DNA of 64,000 nt. Origin: Micrococcaceae bacterium RIT 802 (lineage in GTDB: Bacteria; Actinomycetota; Actinomycetes; Actinomycetales; Micrococcaceae). Below are positions 1 through 12,138 of this stretch, in pieces (the first letter of the stretch is position 1; every line of letters starts with the position of its first letter). The stretch covers positions 124,001 through 188,000 of the forward strand of contig JAFEMX010000005.1 in NCBI GenBank assembly GCA_016892645.1. The letters are read 5' to 3'. The notes under the pieces are model-generated. The model was not told the origin of the DNA. It made no database searches and worked only from the letters and a program-made list of their open reading frames with translations. The position numbers and the translations under genes were made by a program.

Positions 1-1
1 C

Positions 2-103
2 CTGCTGCGCTTCGTCGTCCTCGACGACCTGGCCAAGCCGGGCATGCTCGAGGTGCCCGACACCTCGCTGCTGTTCGCCGCCTACCAGGAGATCGCCGAA
101 TGA
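2..103 (+). CDS. aroB: 3-dehydroquinate synthase, C-terminal end (partial)
   Basis: Only the last 33 codons of a gene entering from the left edge are visible. The peptide contains LRFVVLDDLAKPG followed by a tail with LLFAAYQEI, which resembles from memory the end of actinobacterial AroB, the NAD-dependent enzyme making 3-dehydroquinate in the shikimate pathway. The stop codon overlaps the next start as ATGA, so the next gene is translationally coupled. AroB next to efp and nusB is a familiar actinobacterial order, which supports the call. No catalytic residues lie in the visible part, so the assignment rests on the tail and on context. Confidence 0.72.
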   Translation: MLRFVVLDDLAKPGMLEVPDTSLLFAAYQEIAE

Positions 104-603
104 GCACCCCCACCGACTGGATCGCCACCGGCATCCCGGGACTGTCCATCGACCCGGACACGCTGCTGGCGCAGGTCGTCGACGAGGACGCGGCACGCGG
201 GGCCTTCGCCACGGCGAACCCCGTCGAACAGGTCATGATCGAGGTGGCCCGCGGCGATGTCGGCGCCGCCGCGGAGCTGGTCACCGAAACCCGGCTGGCC
301 GACCCGCAGAACTTCCCGATGCGCGTCGTCGATGCCGACGTCGTGCGCGCCAGCGGCGACCCGGAGCGTGCCATCAAGCGGCTGCGCAGCCTCATCGACG
401 AGTTCAAGGACACCGACCACGAGGCGGTCCTGCAACAGCAGCTCGGCGTCCTGTACTTCACCGTCGGCGACTACCACGCCGCCGTGACCCGGTTCCGCCT
501 CGCCCTCGAATTGCGCACCGCGGCCGACGACGAGCCCTTCCGCATCGAGATCTCGCGCCGGTCCCTCGAGGCGGCGCAGGCCAGGGCCGCGGCCGTGCGC
601 TAG
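100..603 (+). CDS. TPR-like protein of unknown function
   Basis: A 167-residue soluble protein with no signal peptide or membrane segment. The C-terminal third reads as one clear tetratricopeptide hairpin (LGVLYFTVGDYHAAVTRFRL), and the middle looks like a weaker helical repeat (DPERAIKRLRSLIDEFKD), so it is probably an all-helical protein-interaction module. The ATG overlaps the aroB stop by four bases and no other start competes. It sits between aroB and efp. Nothing in the sequence indicates an enzymatic activity. The function is unknown and I infer only a scaffold-type role. Confidence 0.8.
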   Translation: MSTPTDWIATGIPGLSIDPDTLLAQVVDEDAARGAFATANPVEQVMIEVARGDVGAAAELVTETRLADPQNFPMRVVDADVVRASGDPERAIKRLRSLIDEFKDTDHEAVLQQQLGVLYFTVGDYHAAVTRFRLALELRTAADDEPFRIEISRRSLEAAQARAAAVR

Positions 604-606
604 AAT
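601..606 (+). promoter_or_regulatory. Possible -10 box upstream of efp
   Basis: TAGAAT overlaps the stop codon of the TPR gene and would start a transcript about 87 bases before efp. A TTGACA at 619-624 lies downstream of it and has no -10 box at normal distance, so it was not used. The call rests on a single hexamer and is weak. Confidence 0.3.
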
Positions 607-699
607 GGCTATGGTTTTTTGACAATTGCGACCTGGACCGCCGCACCGCTGGATACCGCGGTGACGGGCCCGGACCGGGACTGAACAGAGAGAGTACCC

Positions 700-1260
700 G
701 TGGCTACGACCAACGACATCAAGAACGGCACGGTCCTGAAGATCGACGGCCAGCTGTGGACCATCACCGAGTTCCAGCACGTCAAGCCCGGAAAGGGCGG
801 CGCCTTCGTCCGCACCAAGATGCGCAACGTGCTCTCCGGCAAGACCGTGGACAAGACCTTCAACGCCGGCCTGAAGATCGAGACCGCCACCGTGGACCGC
901 CGCGACTACCAGTACCTGTACCAGGACGGCGCGGACTACGTGTTCATGAACACCTCCGACTACGACCAGCTCACGGTCGAGGGCAAGGTCGTCGGCGATG
1001 CGTCGAACTTCCTGCTCGAATCCGAGATGGTCACCATCGCCATGCACGAGGGCGCCGTCCTCTACGTGGAACTGCCCCCGTCCGTGACCCTGGAGATCAC
1101 CTACACCGAGCCTGGCCTGCAGGGCGACCGCTCCTCCGCCGGCACGAAGCCGGCCACCGTGGAGACCGGATTCGAGATCCAGGTCCCTCTTTTCCTGGAA
1201 CAGGGCACCAAGGTCAAGGTCGACACCCGCACCGGCGATTACCTGGGACGTGTCAACTAG
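700..1260 (+). CDS. efp: Translation elongation factor P
   Basis: 186 residues, the usual EF-P length. EF-P binds between the P and E sites and relieves ribosomes stalled on polyproline. The domain I loop reads KPGKGGAF with Lys32 at the tip. This is the PGKG-type loop described in actinobacteria, where the lysine is reported to work unmodified. No epmA/epmB-type modification gene is seen nearby. The C-terminal domain ends in the conserved RTGDYLGRV. The start is GTG with a purine-rich stretch (AGAGAGAG) ahead of it. The stop TAG shares its G with the GTG of nusB, so the two are coupled. Confidence 0.97.
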   Translation: MATTNDIKNGTVLKIDGQLWTITEFQHVKPGKGGAFVRTKMRNVLSGKTVDKTFNAGLKIETATVDRRDYQYLYQDGADYVFMNTSDYDQLTVEGKVVGDASNFLLESEMVTIAMHEGAVLYVELPPSVTLEITYTEPGLQGDRSSAGTKPATVETGFEIQVPLFLEQGTKVKVDTRTGDYLGRVN

Positions 1261-1670
1261 TGAGTGCCCGCACCAAGGCCCGGCGACGGGCGCTGGACGT
1301 CCTGTTCGAGGCCGAACAGCGCGACGTCTCGCCCCTGGAGGCGATGAGGTTGCGCCGTGAGACCACCGACATCACCGTCAACGAGTACACGTTGACGTTG
1401 ATCGAGGGGGTCATGGCCCATGGTGAACGGATCGACGAGATCCTCAGCACCTATGCCAAGGGGTGGACGCTGGACCGCATGCCGTCCGTGGACCGGACCA
1501 TCCTGCGCCTGGGCACGTGGGAACTGCTGTACAACGACGATGTCCCCGACGCGGTCGCCGTGGCCGAGGCCGTGGCGACGGCCCAGGTCTTCTCCACCGA
1601 TGACTCGCCGGAATTCATCAACGGCCTGCTCGGCCGCATCCAGCAGCTCAAGCCGACGCTGCTGGCCTGA
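1260..1670 (+). CDS. nusB: Transcription antitermination factor NusB
   Basis: 136 residues with the start SARTKARRRALDVLFEAEQ, the standard NusB opening. NusB is an all-helical RNA-binding protein that pairs with NusE (S10) on boxA RNA during rRNA antitermination. Later motifs fit the family: RTILRLGTWELLY, VAVAEAVATAQVF and the closing FINGLLGRI. The GTG at 1260 overlaps the last base of the efp stop, and no upstream in-frame start is credible because it would run through efp. A strong hairpin 40 bases after the stop closes the efp-nusB unit. Confidence 0.97.
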   Translation: MSARTKARRRALDVLFEAEQRDVSPLEAMRLRRETTDITVNEYTLTLIEGVMAHGERIDEILSTYAKGWTLDRMPSVDRTILRLGTWELLYNDDVPDAVAVAEAVATAQVFSTDDSPEFINGLLGRIQQLKPTLLA

Positions 1671-1710
1671 GCTCCGCCCGGCACTGCCGGGAACGACCGA
1701 GGACGACGAC

Positions 1711-1740
1711 GGGTGCCTCCCCCACGCGGGGGAGGCACCC
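1711..1740. terminator. Convergent terminator hairpin, nusB / prsW
   Basis: A perfect 13-bp stem (GGGTGCCTCCCCC with its complement) closes a 4-base loop. It lies between two convergent genes and so could serve both strands. No T-run follows, as is common for terminators in high-G+C actinobacteria. Confidence 0.8.
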
Positions 1741-1761
1741 GTTCGTGCGTGCCGGCACCGT

Positions 1762-2991
1762 TCAGACCACGCCCGGGGTCTCCGGGCTGCCGGTCAGGGC
1801 CGTGCGGTACCGCAGGATCAGGGCCAGCAGCCTGGCCTCGTCGCGCAGGGCGGCCTCGCGCCGGGTACCGGAGATGATCTGGTTGCGGGTGGCCGCCAGG
1901 CGCACCGCCGTCCGGGTGAAACCGCGCATCGTCCGTCGCCTCCCGGTGGCTGCCGCCCAGCCGGCGGCCTGCCGGCGTCCGTTGCGCGTGGAGAACATGG
2001 CGACCTCCTCCGGGCTGAACCATCCGGCCTCGGCATAGTCGCCGAGCCTGCGGCTGAACAGCCGGCGCTCGGCCCGCCGCAGCAGCAGCACGGCGATGAC
2101 GGCGCTGACGAACAGCGGGACCTGCAGCAGCAGGTAGAACGTCCAGAAGTCCTGGAAGATCAGCCCCATGCCGCCGTTCCACAAGAAGTGCCCGATCATG
2201 GCCGGCAGCAGTCCCAGCAGGAAGTAGACCGGCCAGAGTCGGCGCGCACCGCGTTGGGCCGCCAGCCCCAGGGCGAAGCCGGTCCAGGCGGTGAACATCA
2301 CGTGGGCGAACGGCGAGAACAGCCCGCGCAGGACGAACACCTGGACCATCGCCGTCCCGGCCTCGGAGTAGGCGTCGGAGAAGTAGAGGATGTTCTCCGT
2401 GAACGCGAACCCCGCGGCAATCGTGCCGCCGTAGACGATGCCGTCCACGGGGCCGTCGAAGTGGGAACGGGCCACGGCGAAGATCAACAACACCCCGATG
2501 CCCTTCATCGTCTCCTCGACGATGGGGGCCTGGACGACCGCGCTGAACAGGTCGGGGCCGGTGGCGGCGGCCAGCGCCGCGAAGGCCTTGCCGAAGGCCT
2601 CCCCGAAGATCAGGCTCCCGGCGATGGAGGCACCGGCGCCCCAGGCGAAGGCGCACCACAACGCCAGCCGCGGCTCCGGATCCCACCGGTCCACCCACCG
2701 CAGCGCGACCAGGCACACCGCCAGCGGGAACAACGCCAGCAGCCCGACGACAAACAGCGTCCCGGTGCCCAGCACGGAGCCCAGCCAGATCGCGACGCCG
2801 AGCAGCAGCAGCACGCTGAGGACCGCCACGACGACCAGGCCCGGGCTGTAGCGGCGCGGGGGCCTCGCCTTGGCCAGGCGGGCGGCCAGCCAGCCATCGA
2901 CTGCCGGCTCGTCGCGGGGCCAGGCGGGGGTGAGCGGAGCGGAAGGATCCGTGCCGTGCCTCCGCGGATCCCCGGGTGGGTATGCGCTCAT
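1762..2991 (-). CDS. PrsW-family intramembrane metalloprotease
   Basis: 409 residues. After a short proline-rich cytoplasmic N-terminus there are about eight hydrophobic segments. The PrsW signature residues are in order: VEETMK (EExxK), FAFTENIL (FxxxE), HVMFTAWTG and IGHFLWNG with the candidate metal-binding histidines. The family includes Bacillus PrsW, which cleaves an anti-sigma factor in the membrane. The actinobacterial members have mostly unknown substrates, and no anti-sigma factor is adjacent here. The C-terminal region of about 100 residues is basic and cytoplasmic. The ATG sits 6 bases after a TATGCT box, so translation is probably leaderless. It stands alone between nusB and the pyr operon. 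Confidence 0.85.
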   Translation of the reverse strand: MSAYPPGDPRRHGTDPSAPLTPAWPRDEPAVDGWLAARLAKARPPRRYSPGLVVVAVLSVLLLLGVAIWLGSVLGTGTLFVVGLLALFPLAVCLVALRWVDRWDPEPRLALWCAFAWGAGASIAGSLIFGEAFGKAFAALAAATGPDLFSAVVQAPIVEETMKGIGVLLIFAVARSHFDGPVDGIVYGGTIAAGFAFTENILYFSDAYSEAGTAMVQVFVLRGLFSPFAHVMFTAWTGFALGLAAQRGARRLWPVYFLLGLLPAMIGHFLWNGGMGLIFQDFWTFYLLLQVPLFVSAVIAVLLLRRAERRLFSRRLGDYAEAGWFSPEEVAMFSTRNGRRQAAGWAAATGRRRTMRGFTRTAVRLAATRNQIISGTRREAALRDEARLLALILRYRTALTGSPETPGVV

Positions 2992-3003
2992 GGGATCAGC
3001 ATA
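2992..3003 (-). promoter_or_regulatory. Leaderless promoter of the PrsW gene
   Basis: On the minus strand a TATGCT -10 box (3003-2998) is followed by exactly 6 bases and then the ATG. No Shine-Dalgarno sequence precedes the ATG, so the transcript probably begins at the start codon. Confidence 0.55.
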
Positions 3004-3100
3004 GTCAGGCCCGTCCGCGCCGGCATCCGGCGTCCCCGGTGGCCCAGATCACGCACCTTCCGTCACAGTGCCGTCGCATTACCCGGGGCCCGCGGCACGA

Positions 3101-3129
3101 CTGAGGCACCGCCGTCGTCCTGTGATAAT
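3101..3129 (+). promoter_or_regulatory. Promoter of the pyr operon
   Basis: An extended -10 (TG-T-GATAAT, hexamer at 3124-3129) lies 17 bases after a weak -35 (CTGAGG, 3101-3106). The predicted transcript starts near 3136, leaving about 53 bases of leader that contain the PyrR-binding hairpin. Confidence 0.55.
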
Positions 3130-3156
3130 TTTGAGCGGGCAGTCACCCTTTAAATT

Positions 3157-3181
3157 CCGTCCAGTGAGGCGGGGAAGGAGG
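3157..3181 (+). promoter_or_regulatory. PyrR-binding RNA hairpin overlapping the pyrR ribosome-binding site
   Basis: The leader contains TCCAGTGAGGC (3160-3170), an exact match to the conserved core of known PyrR-binding loops (UCCNGNGAGGY). It folds as CCGTC / GGCGG around the hexaloop CAGTGA (3162-3167), extendable by G-U pairs. The Shine-Dalgarno AAGGAGG follows at 3175-3181, with ATG at 3189. There is no terminator in the leader. This is the arrangement reported for mycobacteria, where UMP/UTP-bound PyrR represses translation rather than transcription. I infer the same mechanism here. Confidence 0.8.
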
Positions 3182-3188
3182 CGGCATC

Positions 3189-3794
3189 ATGGAAACATTC
3201 GGCGCCACCCAGGGATCCGGGCCCACCGGACCCGCCAGCGTTCGTACAGTTCTCTCCGAAGCCGACATCTCGCGCGTGCTCACCCGCATCGCGCACGAAA
3301 TCATCGAAGCCAACAAGGGAACCCGGGACCTGGTCCTGCTGGGCATCCCCTCCCGCGGCTTCCCCCTGGCCCAGCGGCTCGCGGAGCGCATCGCCCGCGC
3401 CGAACCCGGCACCGACCCGGCGGCCATCACCGGCCAACTCGACATCACCATGTACCGGGACGACCTGCGCCATTCGACCACCCGCACCCCGGCGCCGACG
3501 CGGCTGCCGGCCGGTGGCATCGACGGCAAGGTCGTGGTCCTGGTCGACGACGTGCTCTACTCCGGGCGCACCATCCGCGCCGCACTGGACGCGCTGTCCG
3601 ACCTGGGCCGGCCCCGGATCGTGCGGCTGGCCGTGCTGGTGGACCGCGGCCACCGCGAACTGCCGATCCGCGCCGACCACGTCGGCAAGAACCTGCCCAC
3701 CGCCGCCTCGGAGAAGGTCAGGGTGCGGGTGGGCGAAATCGACAGCGAGAACGGCGTGCCCGTCAACGACGTCGTGATCGTGGGGCAGCCATGA
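3189..3794 (+). CDS. pyrR: Bifunctional pyr regulator / uracil phosphoribosyltransferase PyrR
   Basis: 201 residues. PyrR binds the leader RNA of pyr operons when uridine nucleotides are abundant and also has uracil phosphoribosyltransferase activity. The PRPP-binding loop [13 protein letters not shown] is intact near residues 115-127. Other family marks are [22 protein letters not shown] and [19 protein letters not shown]. The chosen ATG has a near-perfect AAGGAGG seven bases upstream, which lies directly after the predicted PyrR hairpin, so the gene is probably autoregulated. The stop overlaps pyrB as ATGA. Confidence 0.97.
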   Translation: METFGATQGSGPTGPASVRTVLSEADISRVLTRIAHEIIEANKGTRDLVLLGIPSRGFPLAQRLAERIARAEPGTDPAAITGQLDITMYRDDLRHSTTRTPAPTRLPAGGIDGKVVVLVDDVLYSGRTIRAALDALSDLGRPRIVRLAVLVDRGHRELPIRADHVGKNLPTAASEKVRVRVGEIDSENGVPVNDVVIVGQP

Positions 3795-4771
3795 GGCACC
3801 TGCTCTCCACCGCCGACCTGGCCCGCGAGGACGCCATCCGCATCCTGGACATCGCCGAGGACATGGTGGCCGTGGGCACCCGCGAGGTCAAGAAACTCCC
3901 GGCCCTGCGCGGACGCACCGTGGTCAACCTCTTCTTCGAGGACTCCACCCGGACCCGGATCTCCTTCGAGGCCGCCGCCAAGCGGCTCTCGGCGGACGTC
4001 ATCAACTTCTCGGCGAAGGGCTCCTCGGTCTCCAAGGGCGAGTCCCTGAAGGACACCGCCCAGACGCTCAAGGCCATCGGCGCCGACGGCGTGGTCATCC
4101 GGCACGGCTCCTCCGGGGCCCCCGCCCGGCTGGCCGCCGCCGGCTGGATCGACGCGCCCGTCGTCAACGCCGGGGACGGCACGCACGAACACCCGACCCA
4201 GGCACTGCTGGATGCCTTCACGCTGCGCAACCACTGGTCCGCCGTCCGCGGCGTGGCATCGACCGGATCGGACCTGGCCGGGATGCGGGTGGCGATCGTG
4301 GGGGACATCCTGCACTCCCGGGTCGCCCGCTCCAACCTGTGGCTGCTGCGCACCCTGGGCGCCGAGGTGACGATGGTCGCCCCGCCGACCCTGCTGCCCG
4401 TCGGCTCCGGCTCCTGGCCGTGCACGATCAGCTACGACCTGGATGCCACGCTGGCCGGGGGGATCGACGCGGTGATGATGCTGCGCATCCAGGGGGAGCG
4501 CCAGCACGCCTCGTTCTTCCCCAGCGCCCGCGAATACTCCCGCCGCTGGGGCTTCGACGACGCCCGGCTGGCAGCCCTGGACACCCAGCCCGGCCGCGAG
4601 ACCGTGATCCTGCACCCCGGGCCGATGAACCGCGGGCTGGAGATCTCCTCTGCCGCCGCCGATTCGCCGCGCTCCACCGTCCTGGACCAGGTCTCCAACG
4701 GCGTCGCCGTGCGCATGGCCGTCCTGTACCTCCTGCTGTCCGCGGACCCGCAGCGTCCCGGCGCCCTCTGA
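3791..4771 (+). CDS. pyrB: Aspartate carbamoyltransferase, catalytic chain
   Basis: 326 residues. It condenses carbamoyl phosphate with aspartate, the first committed step of pyrimidine synthesis. The carbamoyl-phosphate loop [13 protein letters not shown] is intact, as are the second-site motif [12 protein letters not shown] and the late motif [11 protein letters not shown]. The length equals that of a catalytic chain alone, and no pyrI regulatory chain is present, as expected where control is through PyrR. The ATG overlaps the pyrR stop by four bases; longer upstream reading in this frame would run through pyrR and is not credible. Confidence 0.97.
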   Translation: MRHLLSTADLAREDAIRILDIAEDMVAVGTREVKKLPALRGRTVVNLFFEDSTRTRISFEAAAKRLSADVINFSAKGSSVSKGESLKDTAQTLKAIGADGVVIRHGSSGAPARLAAAGWIDAPVVNAGDGTHEHPTQALLDAFTLRNHWSAVRGVASTGSDLAGMRVAIVGDILHSRVARSNLWLLRTLGAEVTMVAPPTLLPVGSGSWPCTISYDLDATLAGGIDAVMMLRIQGERQHASFFPSAREYSRRWGFDDARLAALDTQPGRETVILHPGPMNRGLEISSAAADSPRSTVLDQVSNGVAVRMAVLYLLLSADPQRPGAL

Positions 4772-4785
4772 GAATCGAGAACCAC

Positions 4786-6120
4786 ATGAGCACCACCACC
4801 TACCTGATCCGCGGTGCCGCCCTCGCCGGCGGCGCCGCCACCGACCTGCTGCTGGACGGCGGGACCATCGTCGCCACCGGGACCGCGGCCTCCACCCACG
4901 CCGCGGCCGCGACCGCCGAGGTCATCGACGCCACCGGGCTGATCGCCCTGCCCGGCATGGTCGACCTGCACACCCACCTGCGCGAGCCCGGCCGCGAGGA
5001 CGCCGAAACCGTCGAGACCGGCACGCAGGCGGCGGCGCGCGGCGGATTCACCGCGGTGCATGCCATGGCCAACTCCACCCCGGTCGCCGACACCGCGGGC
5101 GTCGTGGAGCAGGTGCACAACCTGGGCCAGCGCAGCGGCTGGGTCGACGTGCGCCCCGTCGGGGCCGTCACCGTCGGTCTGGCCGGCACGCAGTTGTCCG
5201 AGCTCGGGGCGATGGCCGACTCCCGGGCACGGGTCCGGGTCTTCTCCGACGACGGCATGTGCGTCTGGGACCCGGTGCTGATGCGCCGTGCCCTCGAGTA
5301 CGTCAAGGCATTCGACGGGGTCATCGCCCAGCACGCCCAGGAGCCCCGGCTGACCGAGGGCGCCCAGATGAACGAGGGGGAGGTCTCCGCGGTGCTGGGC
5401 CTGGCCGGCTGGCCTGCGGTGGCCGAGGAGTCGATCATCGCCCGGGACGTGCTGCTGGCCCAGCACGTCGGATCGCGCCTGCACGTCTGCCACGTCTCCA
5501 CCGCGGGATCGGTGGAGATCATCCGCTGGGCCAAGTCCCTCGGCATCGACGTCACCGCCGAGGCCACCCCCCACCACCTGCTGCTCACCGACGAGCTGGT
5601 GCGCAGCTACGACCCGGTCTACAAGGTCAACCCGCCGCTGCGCCGCGAGGCCGACGTCCTGGCGCTGCGGGCCGGGCTGGCCGACGGCACCATCGACGTC
5701 ATCGGCACCGACCACGCCCCGCACCCCTCCGAGGCCAAGGACTGCGAATGGGCGCAGGCGGCCATGGGGATGACCGGGCTGGAAACGGCGCTCTCCGTCG
5801 TGCAGCACACGATGGTCGACACGGGCCTGATCGGCTGGGACGATGTCGCCCGGATCACCTCCGCGACCCCGGCGGTGATCGGCCGGCTGGAGGACCAGGG
5901 GCGCCCGCTGGCCGCCGGCGAGCCGGCGAACCTCATCCTCGTGGATCCCTCGGCCCGCTGGACGGTCAGGCCGGAGCAGATGGCCACCAAGGGCCGCAAC
6001 TCGCCCTTCGCCGGCATGGAACTGCCCGGCAGCGTCCGCGCCACGTTCTTCCGCGGCCACCCCACCGTGCTCGACGGCGCCCTGAACACCCCCCTCGCCT
6101 ACACCGGGGCCGCCTCGTGA
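4786..6120 (+). CDS. pyrC: Dihydroorotase
   Basis: 444 residues, a class I type dihydroorotase of the amidohydrolase fold. It cyclises carbamoyl aspartate to dihydroorotate. Metal and catalytic motifs are visible: MVDLHTHLREPG for the first two histidines, the histidines of IAQHAQEP and LHVCHVST, TPHHLLLTDE, and the aspartate of IGTDHAPH. The ATG follows the pyrB stop by 14 bases. The stop shares bases with the GTG of the next gene, so the operon continues without a break. Confidence 0.96.
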   Translation: MSTTTYLIRGAALAGGAATDLLLDGGTIVATGTAASTHAAAATAEVIDATGLIALPGMVDLHTHLREPGREDAETVETGTQAAARGGFTAVHAMANSTPVADTAGVVEQVHNLGQRSGWVDVRPVGAVTVGLAGTQLSELGAMADSRARVRVFSDDGMCVWDPVLMRRALEYVKAFDGVIAQHAQEPRLTEGAQMNEGEVSAVLGLAGWPAVAEESIIARDVLLAQHVGSRLHVCHVSTAGSVEIIRWAKSLGIDVTAEATPHHLLLTDELVRSYDPVYKVNPPLRREADVLALRAGLADGTIDVIGTDHAPHPSEAKDCEWAQAAMGMTGLETALSVVQHTMVDTGLIGWDDVARITSATPAVIGRLEDQGRPLAAGEPANLILVDPSARWTVRPEQMATKGRNSPFAGMELPGSVRATFFRGHPTVLDGALNTPLAYTGAAS

Positions 6121-6662
6121 ACGAATACGCCCCCTACCTCATCGGGATCGTCGTCGTCGCCGCCGTGGCCATCGCGCTGATGCGTGTGGGCTGGCGGCAC
6201 CGCCAGGGGCGCCAGGCCGACGTCGCCACCCCGCCGGCCGTCCCCGAGGACCTGTCCACCCCGGTCGCCGAAGCCGCCGGGCAATACGTCTCCACGACGA
6301 CGGCGGGGGACTGGTTGGACCGGATCGGCGTCCACGGCCTGGGCATGAAATCCACCGCCATCCTGACCGTCCACCCCGAGGGGGCGCTGTTCACCCGCAG
6401 CGGCGCACCCGACGTCTTCCTCCCGGCGGCCGACCTGGAATCGGTGCGCCGCGAGGCCGGCATGGCCGGCAAGTTCGTCGAGGCCGGCGGACTGCTGGTC
6501 CTGGGCTGGCGCCTGGGGACACACCACCTGGACACCGGCTTCCGACCCCGACGGGCCCAGGACATGACCGCCCTCGTGGCGGCCATCGAAGCACTGCTCC
6601 CCGGAACCGGCGCCCCCGCGCCGGCCGATGACCACACAGCACCGAAGAAGGACAACGAATGA
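6117..6662 (+). CDS. Conserved PH-like membrane protein of the pyr operon
   Basis: 181 residues. One N-terminal membrane helix (residues 4-23, [16 protein letters not shown]) is followed by a basic turn and a soluble region of about 140 residues that looks like the PH-like domain annotated in actinobacterial homologues. The tail is proline, aspartate and lysine rich. A membrane or export protein occupies the same place between pyrC and carA in mycobacteria, so the position is conserved. The GTG overlaps the pyrC stop and the TGA overlaps the carA ATG, so it is coupled on both sides. No function is known. The fixed position suggests a role tied to pyrimidine synthesis, but that is inference. 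Confidence 0.85.
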   Translation: MNEYAPYLIGIVVVAAVAIALMRVGWRHRQGRQADVATPPAVPEDLSTPVAEAAGQYVSTTTAGDWLDRIGVHGLGMKSTAILTVHPEGALFTRSGAPDVFLPAADLESVRREAGMAGKFVEAGGLLVLGWRLGTHHLDTGFRPRRAQDMTALVAAIEALLPGTGAPAPADDHTAPKKDNE

Positions 6663-7845
6663 GCGCGATGACGACCACCGAACCCGCAGTACTGGTCCTG
6701 GAGGACGGGCGCACGTTCCGCGGCCGCGCCTACGGCGCCGGCGGCACGGCGCTGGGCGAAGCCGTGTTCGCGACCGGGATGACCGGATACCAGGAGACCA
6801 TCACCGACCCGTCCTACGCCCGGCAGTTGGTCGTGCAGACCGCGCCGCACATCGGCAACACCGGAGTGAACGAGGCGGACAACGAATCCCGCCGCATCTG
6901 GGTCGCCGGCTACATCGTGCGCGACGCCGCCCGCCGCCCGTCGAACTGGCGCTCCGAAGGCACCCTGGACGACGAGCTGGCCCGCCAGGGCGTCGTCGGC
7001 ATCCAGGGCGTGGACACCCGGGCCATCACCCGCCACCTGCGCGAGCGCGGGGCCATGAAGGCCGGCATCTTCTCCGGGGACGCGGCCCGCGCCGCCGACG
7101 CCGAACTGCTCGCCCAGGTCACCGGCCAGGCGCCGATGGCCGGCGCCCGGCTCGCCGAGGAGGTCAGCGTCGATGCCGCCTACACTGTCGAGCCCTCCGC
7201 GCACGGCTGGACCGGTGAACCGCGCTTCAGCGTCGCCGCCATCGACCTGGGCCTGAAGGGCATGACCCCGGTCCGGTTCGCCGAACGCGGGATCCGCGTC
7301 CACGTGCTGCCGGCCGCCTCCACCTTCGAGCAGATCACCGCCACCGGTGCCGACGGCGTCTTCCTCTCCAACGGCCCCGGGGACCCCTCCACCGCAGACG
7401 ACCAGATCGCCACGCTGCGCCGGGTGCTCGACGCACGGATCCCGTTCTTCGGGATCTGCTTCGGCAACCAGATCCTGGGCCGCGCGCTGGGCTTCGGCAC
7501 CTACAAGCTGCCCTACGGGCACCGGGGGATCAACCAGCCGGTCATGGACCTGGCCACCGGCAAGGTGGAGATCACCAGCCAGAACCACGGGTTCGCGGTG
7601 GACGCGCCCCGCGACGGGGCGCACGAGGCACCCGAGTCCAGGTACGGGCGCGTGGAGGTCTCGCACATCTCGCTCAACGACAACGTCGTGGAGGGCCTGC
7701 GCTGCCTGGACCTGCCGGCCTTCTCCGTCCAGTACCACCCCGAGGCCGCTGCAGGACCCCACGATTCCGCCTACCTCTTTGACCGCTTCATCGACCTGAT
7801 GGCCGCCCACGGCGCCACCACCACGACCTCCCAGGAAGGGAACTA

Positions 7846-7846
<1 letters not shown>
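6659..7846 (+). CDS. carA: Carbamoyl-phosphate synthase, small (glutaminase) subunit
   Basis: 395 residues. The N-terminal CPSase small-chain domain begins with [15 protein letters not shown]. The C-terminal class I glutamine amidotransferase has the nucleophile Cys267 in [10 protein letters not shown] and the His360/Glu362 pair in QYHPEA, with SNGPGDPS upstream. It releases ammonia from glutamine and channels it to CarB. The elbow GICFGNQ differs from the common GICLGHQ but is the form I associate with actinobacterial CarA. The ATG overlaps the preceding stop, and the TAA overlaps the carB ATG (TAATG). Confidence 0.97.
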
Positions 7847-11145
<3,299 letters not shown>

Positions 11146-11148
11146 ACC

Positions 11149-12018
11149 ATGGCACCCGGTTCCAGAGCTCCAGGGCACGACGGCGGCACGCGGGATCCGT
11201 TCGGCACCCGCCTGGCGCGGGCGATGGCCGAGCACGGCCCGCTCTGCGTGGGCATCGACCCCCACCCGGGGCTGCTCGCCGACTGGTCGCTGCCCGATGA
11301 CGCATCCGGGGTGGAGCGGTTCGCGCTGACCGTGGTGGAGGCGATGGCCGGGCGGGTGGCGATGGTCAAACCGCAGGTCGCCCTGTTCGAACGCCATGGT
11401 TCCGCCGGGATCGCGGCGCTGGAGAGGACGTTGGCCGCCTGCGCCGAGGCGTCGCTGCTGTCCCTGGCCGACGCCAAGCGCGGGGACATCGGCTCCACCA
11501 TGGCCGCCTACGCCGACGCCTGGCTCGCCGACGGTTCGCCGTTGGCCGCCGACGCGGTGACCCTGAGCCCCTACCTGGGCTTCGGGTCGCTGCGCCCGGC
11601 GCTGGATGCGGCCGCACGGACGGGGCGCGGCGTCTTCGTCCTCGGGCTGACCTCCAACCCGGAGGGCGCCGGCGTCCAGCACGTCGGGGGAGCGGCCTCG
11701 GTGGCCCGGTCCATCGTGGAGGCCGCCGGTGCCGAGAACGGCGACGCCACCCCCTTCGGGTCCACCGGCCTGGTCATCGGCGCCACCGTCGGCCCGGCCC
11801 TGCGGGACCTGGGCATCGACCTGGCGGCCAGCCACGCGCCGATCCTCGCCCCCGGGCTGGGGGCCCAAGGCGCCACGGCCGCGGACCTGCGGGCCGCGTT
11901 CGGGCCCGTCTGGGACCAGCTGGTACCCACGTCCAGCCGCGACATCCTCCGCCACGGACCCACGGAGCGGTCCCTGCGGGACGCCGCGGCGCGGGTGCAG
12001 GGGGACCTGCGTTCCTGA
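11149..12018 (+). CDS. pyrF: Orotidine 5'-phosphate decarboxylase (type 2)
   Basis: 289 residues. It decarboxylates OMP to UMP, the last step of the pathway. The catalytic signature [10 protein letters not shown] is intact, with the opening [12 protein letters not shown] and the late [12 protein letters not shown]. The length and these motifs place it in the longer mycobacterial-type subfamily rather than the short E. coli type. It begins 3 bases after the carB stop and ends the pyr operon. orotate phosphoribosyltransferase (pyrE) and dihydroorotate dehydrogenase (pyrD) are not in this operon; pyrD lies at 51788 in this window. Confidence 0.96.
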   Translation: MAPGSRAPGHDGGTRDPFGTRLARAMAEHGPLCVGIDPHPGLLADWSLPDDASGVERFALTVVEAMAGRVAMVKPQVALFERHGSAGIAALERTLAACAEASLLSLADAKRGDIGSTMAAYADAWLADGSPLAADAVTLSPYLGFGSLRPALDAAARTGRGVFVLGLTSNPEGAGVQHVGGAASVARSIVEAAGAENGDATPFGSTGLVIGATVGPALRDLGIDLAASHAPILAPGLGAQGATAADLRAAFGPVWDQLVPTSSRDILRHGPTERSLRDAAARVQGDLRS

Positions 12019-12024
12019 AGCCGG

Positions 12025-12054
12025 CGGGCACCGCGCCATTGCGCCCGGTGCCCG
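12025..12054 (+). terminator. Hairpin after pyrF
   Basis: CGGGCACC pairs with GGTGCCCG, extended by an inner GCGC/GCGC helix past a two-base bulge. No T-run follows. It could end the pyr transcript, although it also overlaps a candidate mihF promoter. Confidence 0.45.
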
Positions 12055-12067
12055 GGTTCGCTAGGTT
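12039..12067 (+). promoter_or_regulatory. Candidate mihF promoter
   Basis: TTGCGC (12039-12044), a 17-base spacer and TAGGTT (12062-12067) fit a housekeeping promoter and would give a leader of about 65 bases. The -35 box lies inside the pyrF terminator hairpin. Confidence 0.4.
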
Positions 12068-12138
12068 CGGATCACGTCGTCGAAGATGGCGTGTGGTGCC
12101 TAGTCACGACCGATTCCTAGCCGGCAGGGGATTACGCT

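Noticed and set aside
619-624. TTGACA in the efp upstream region as a -35 box
   Set aside because: No TAnnnT box occurs at 16-19 bases downstream; the nearest candidates are 22 or more bases away.
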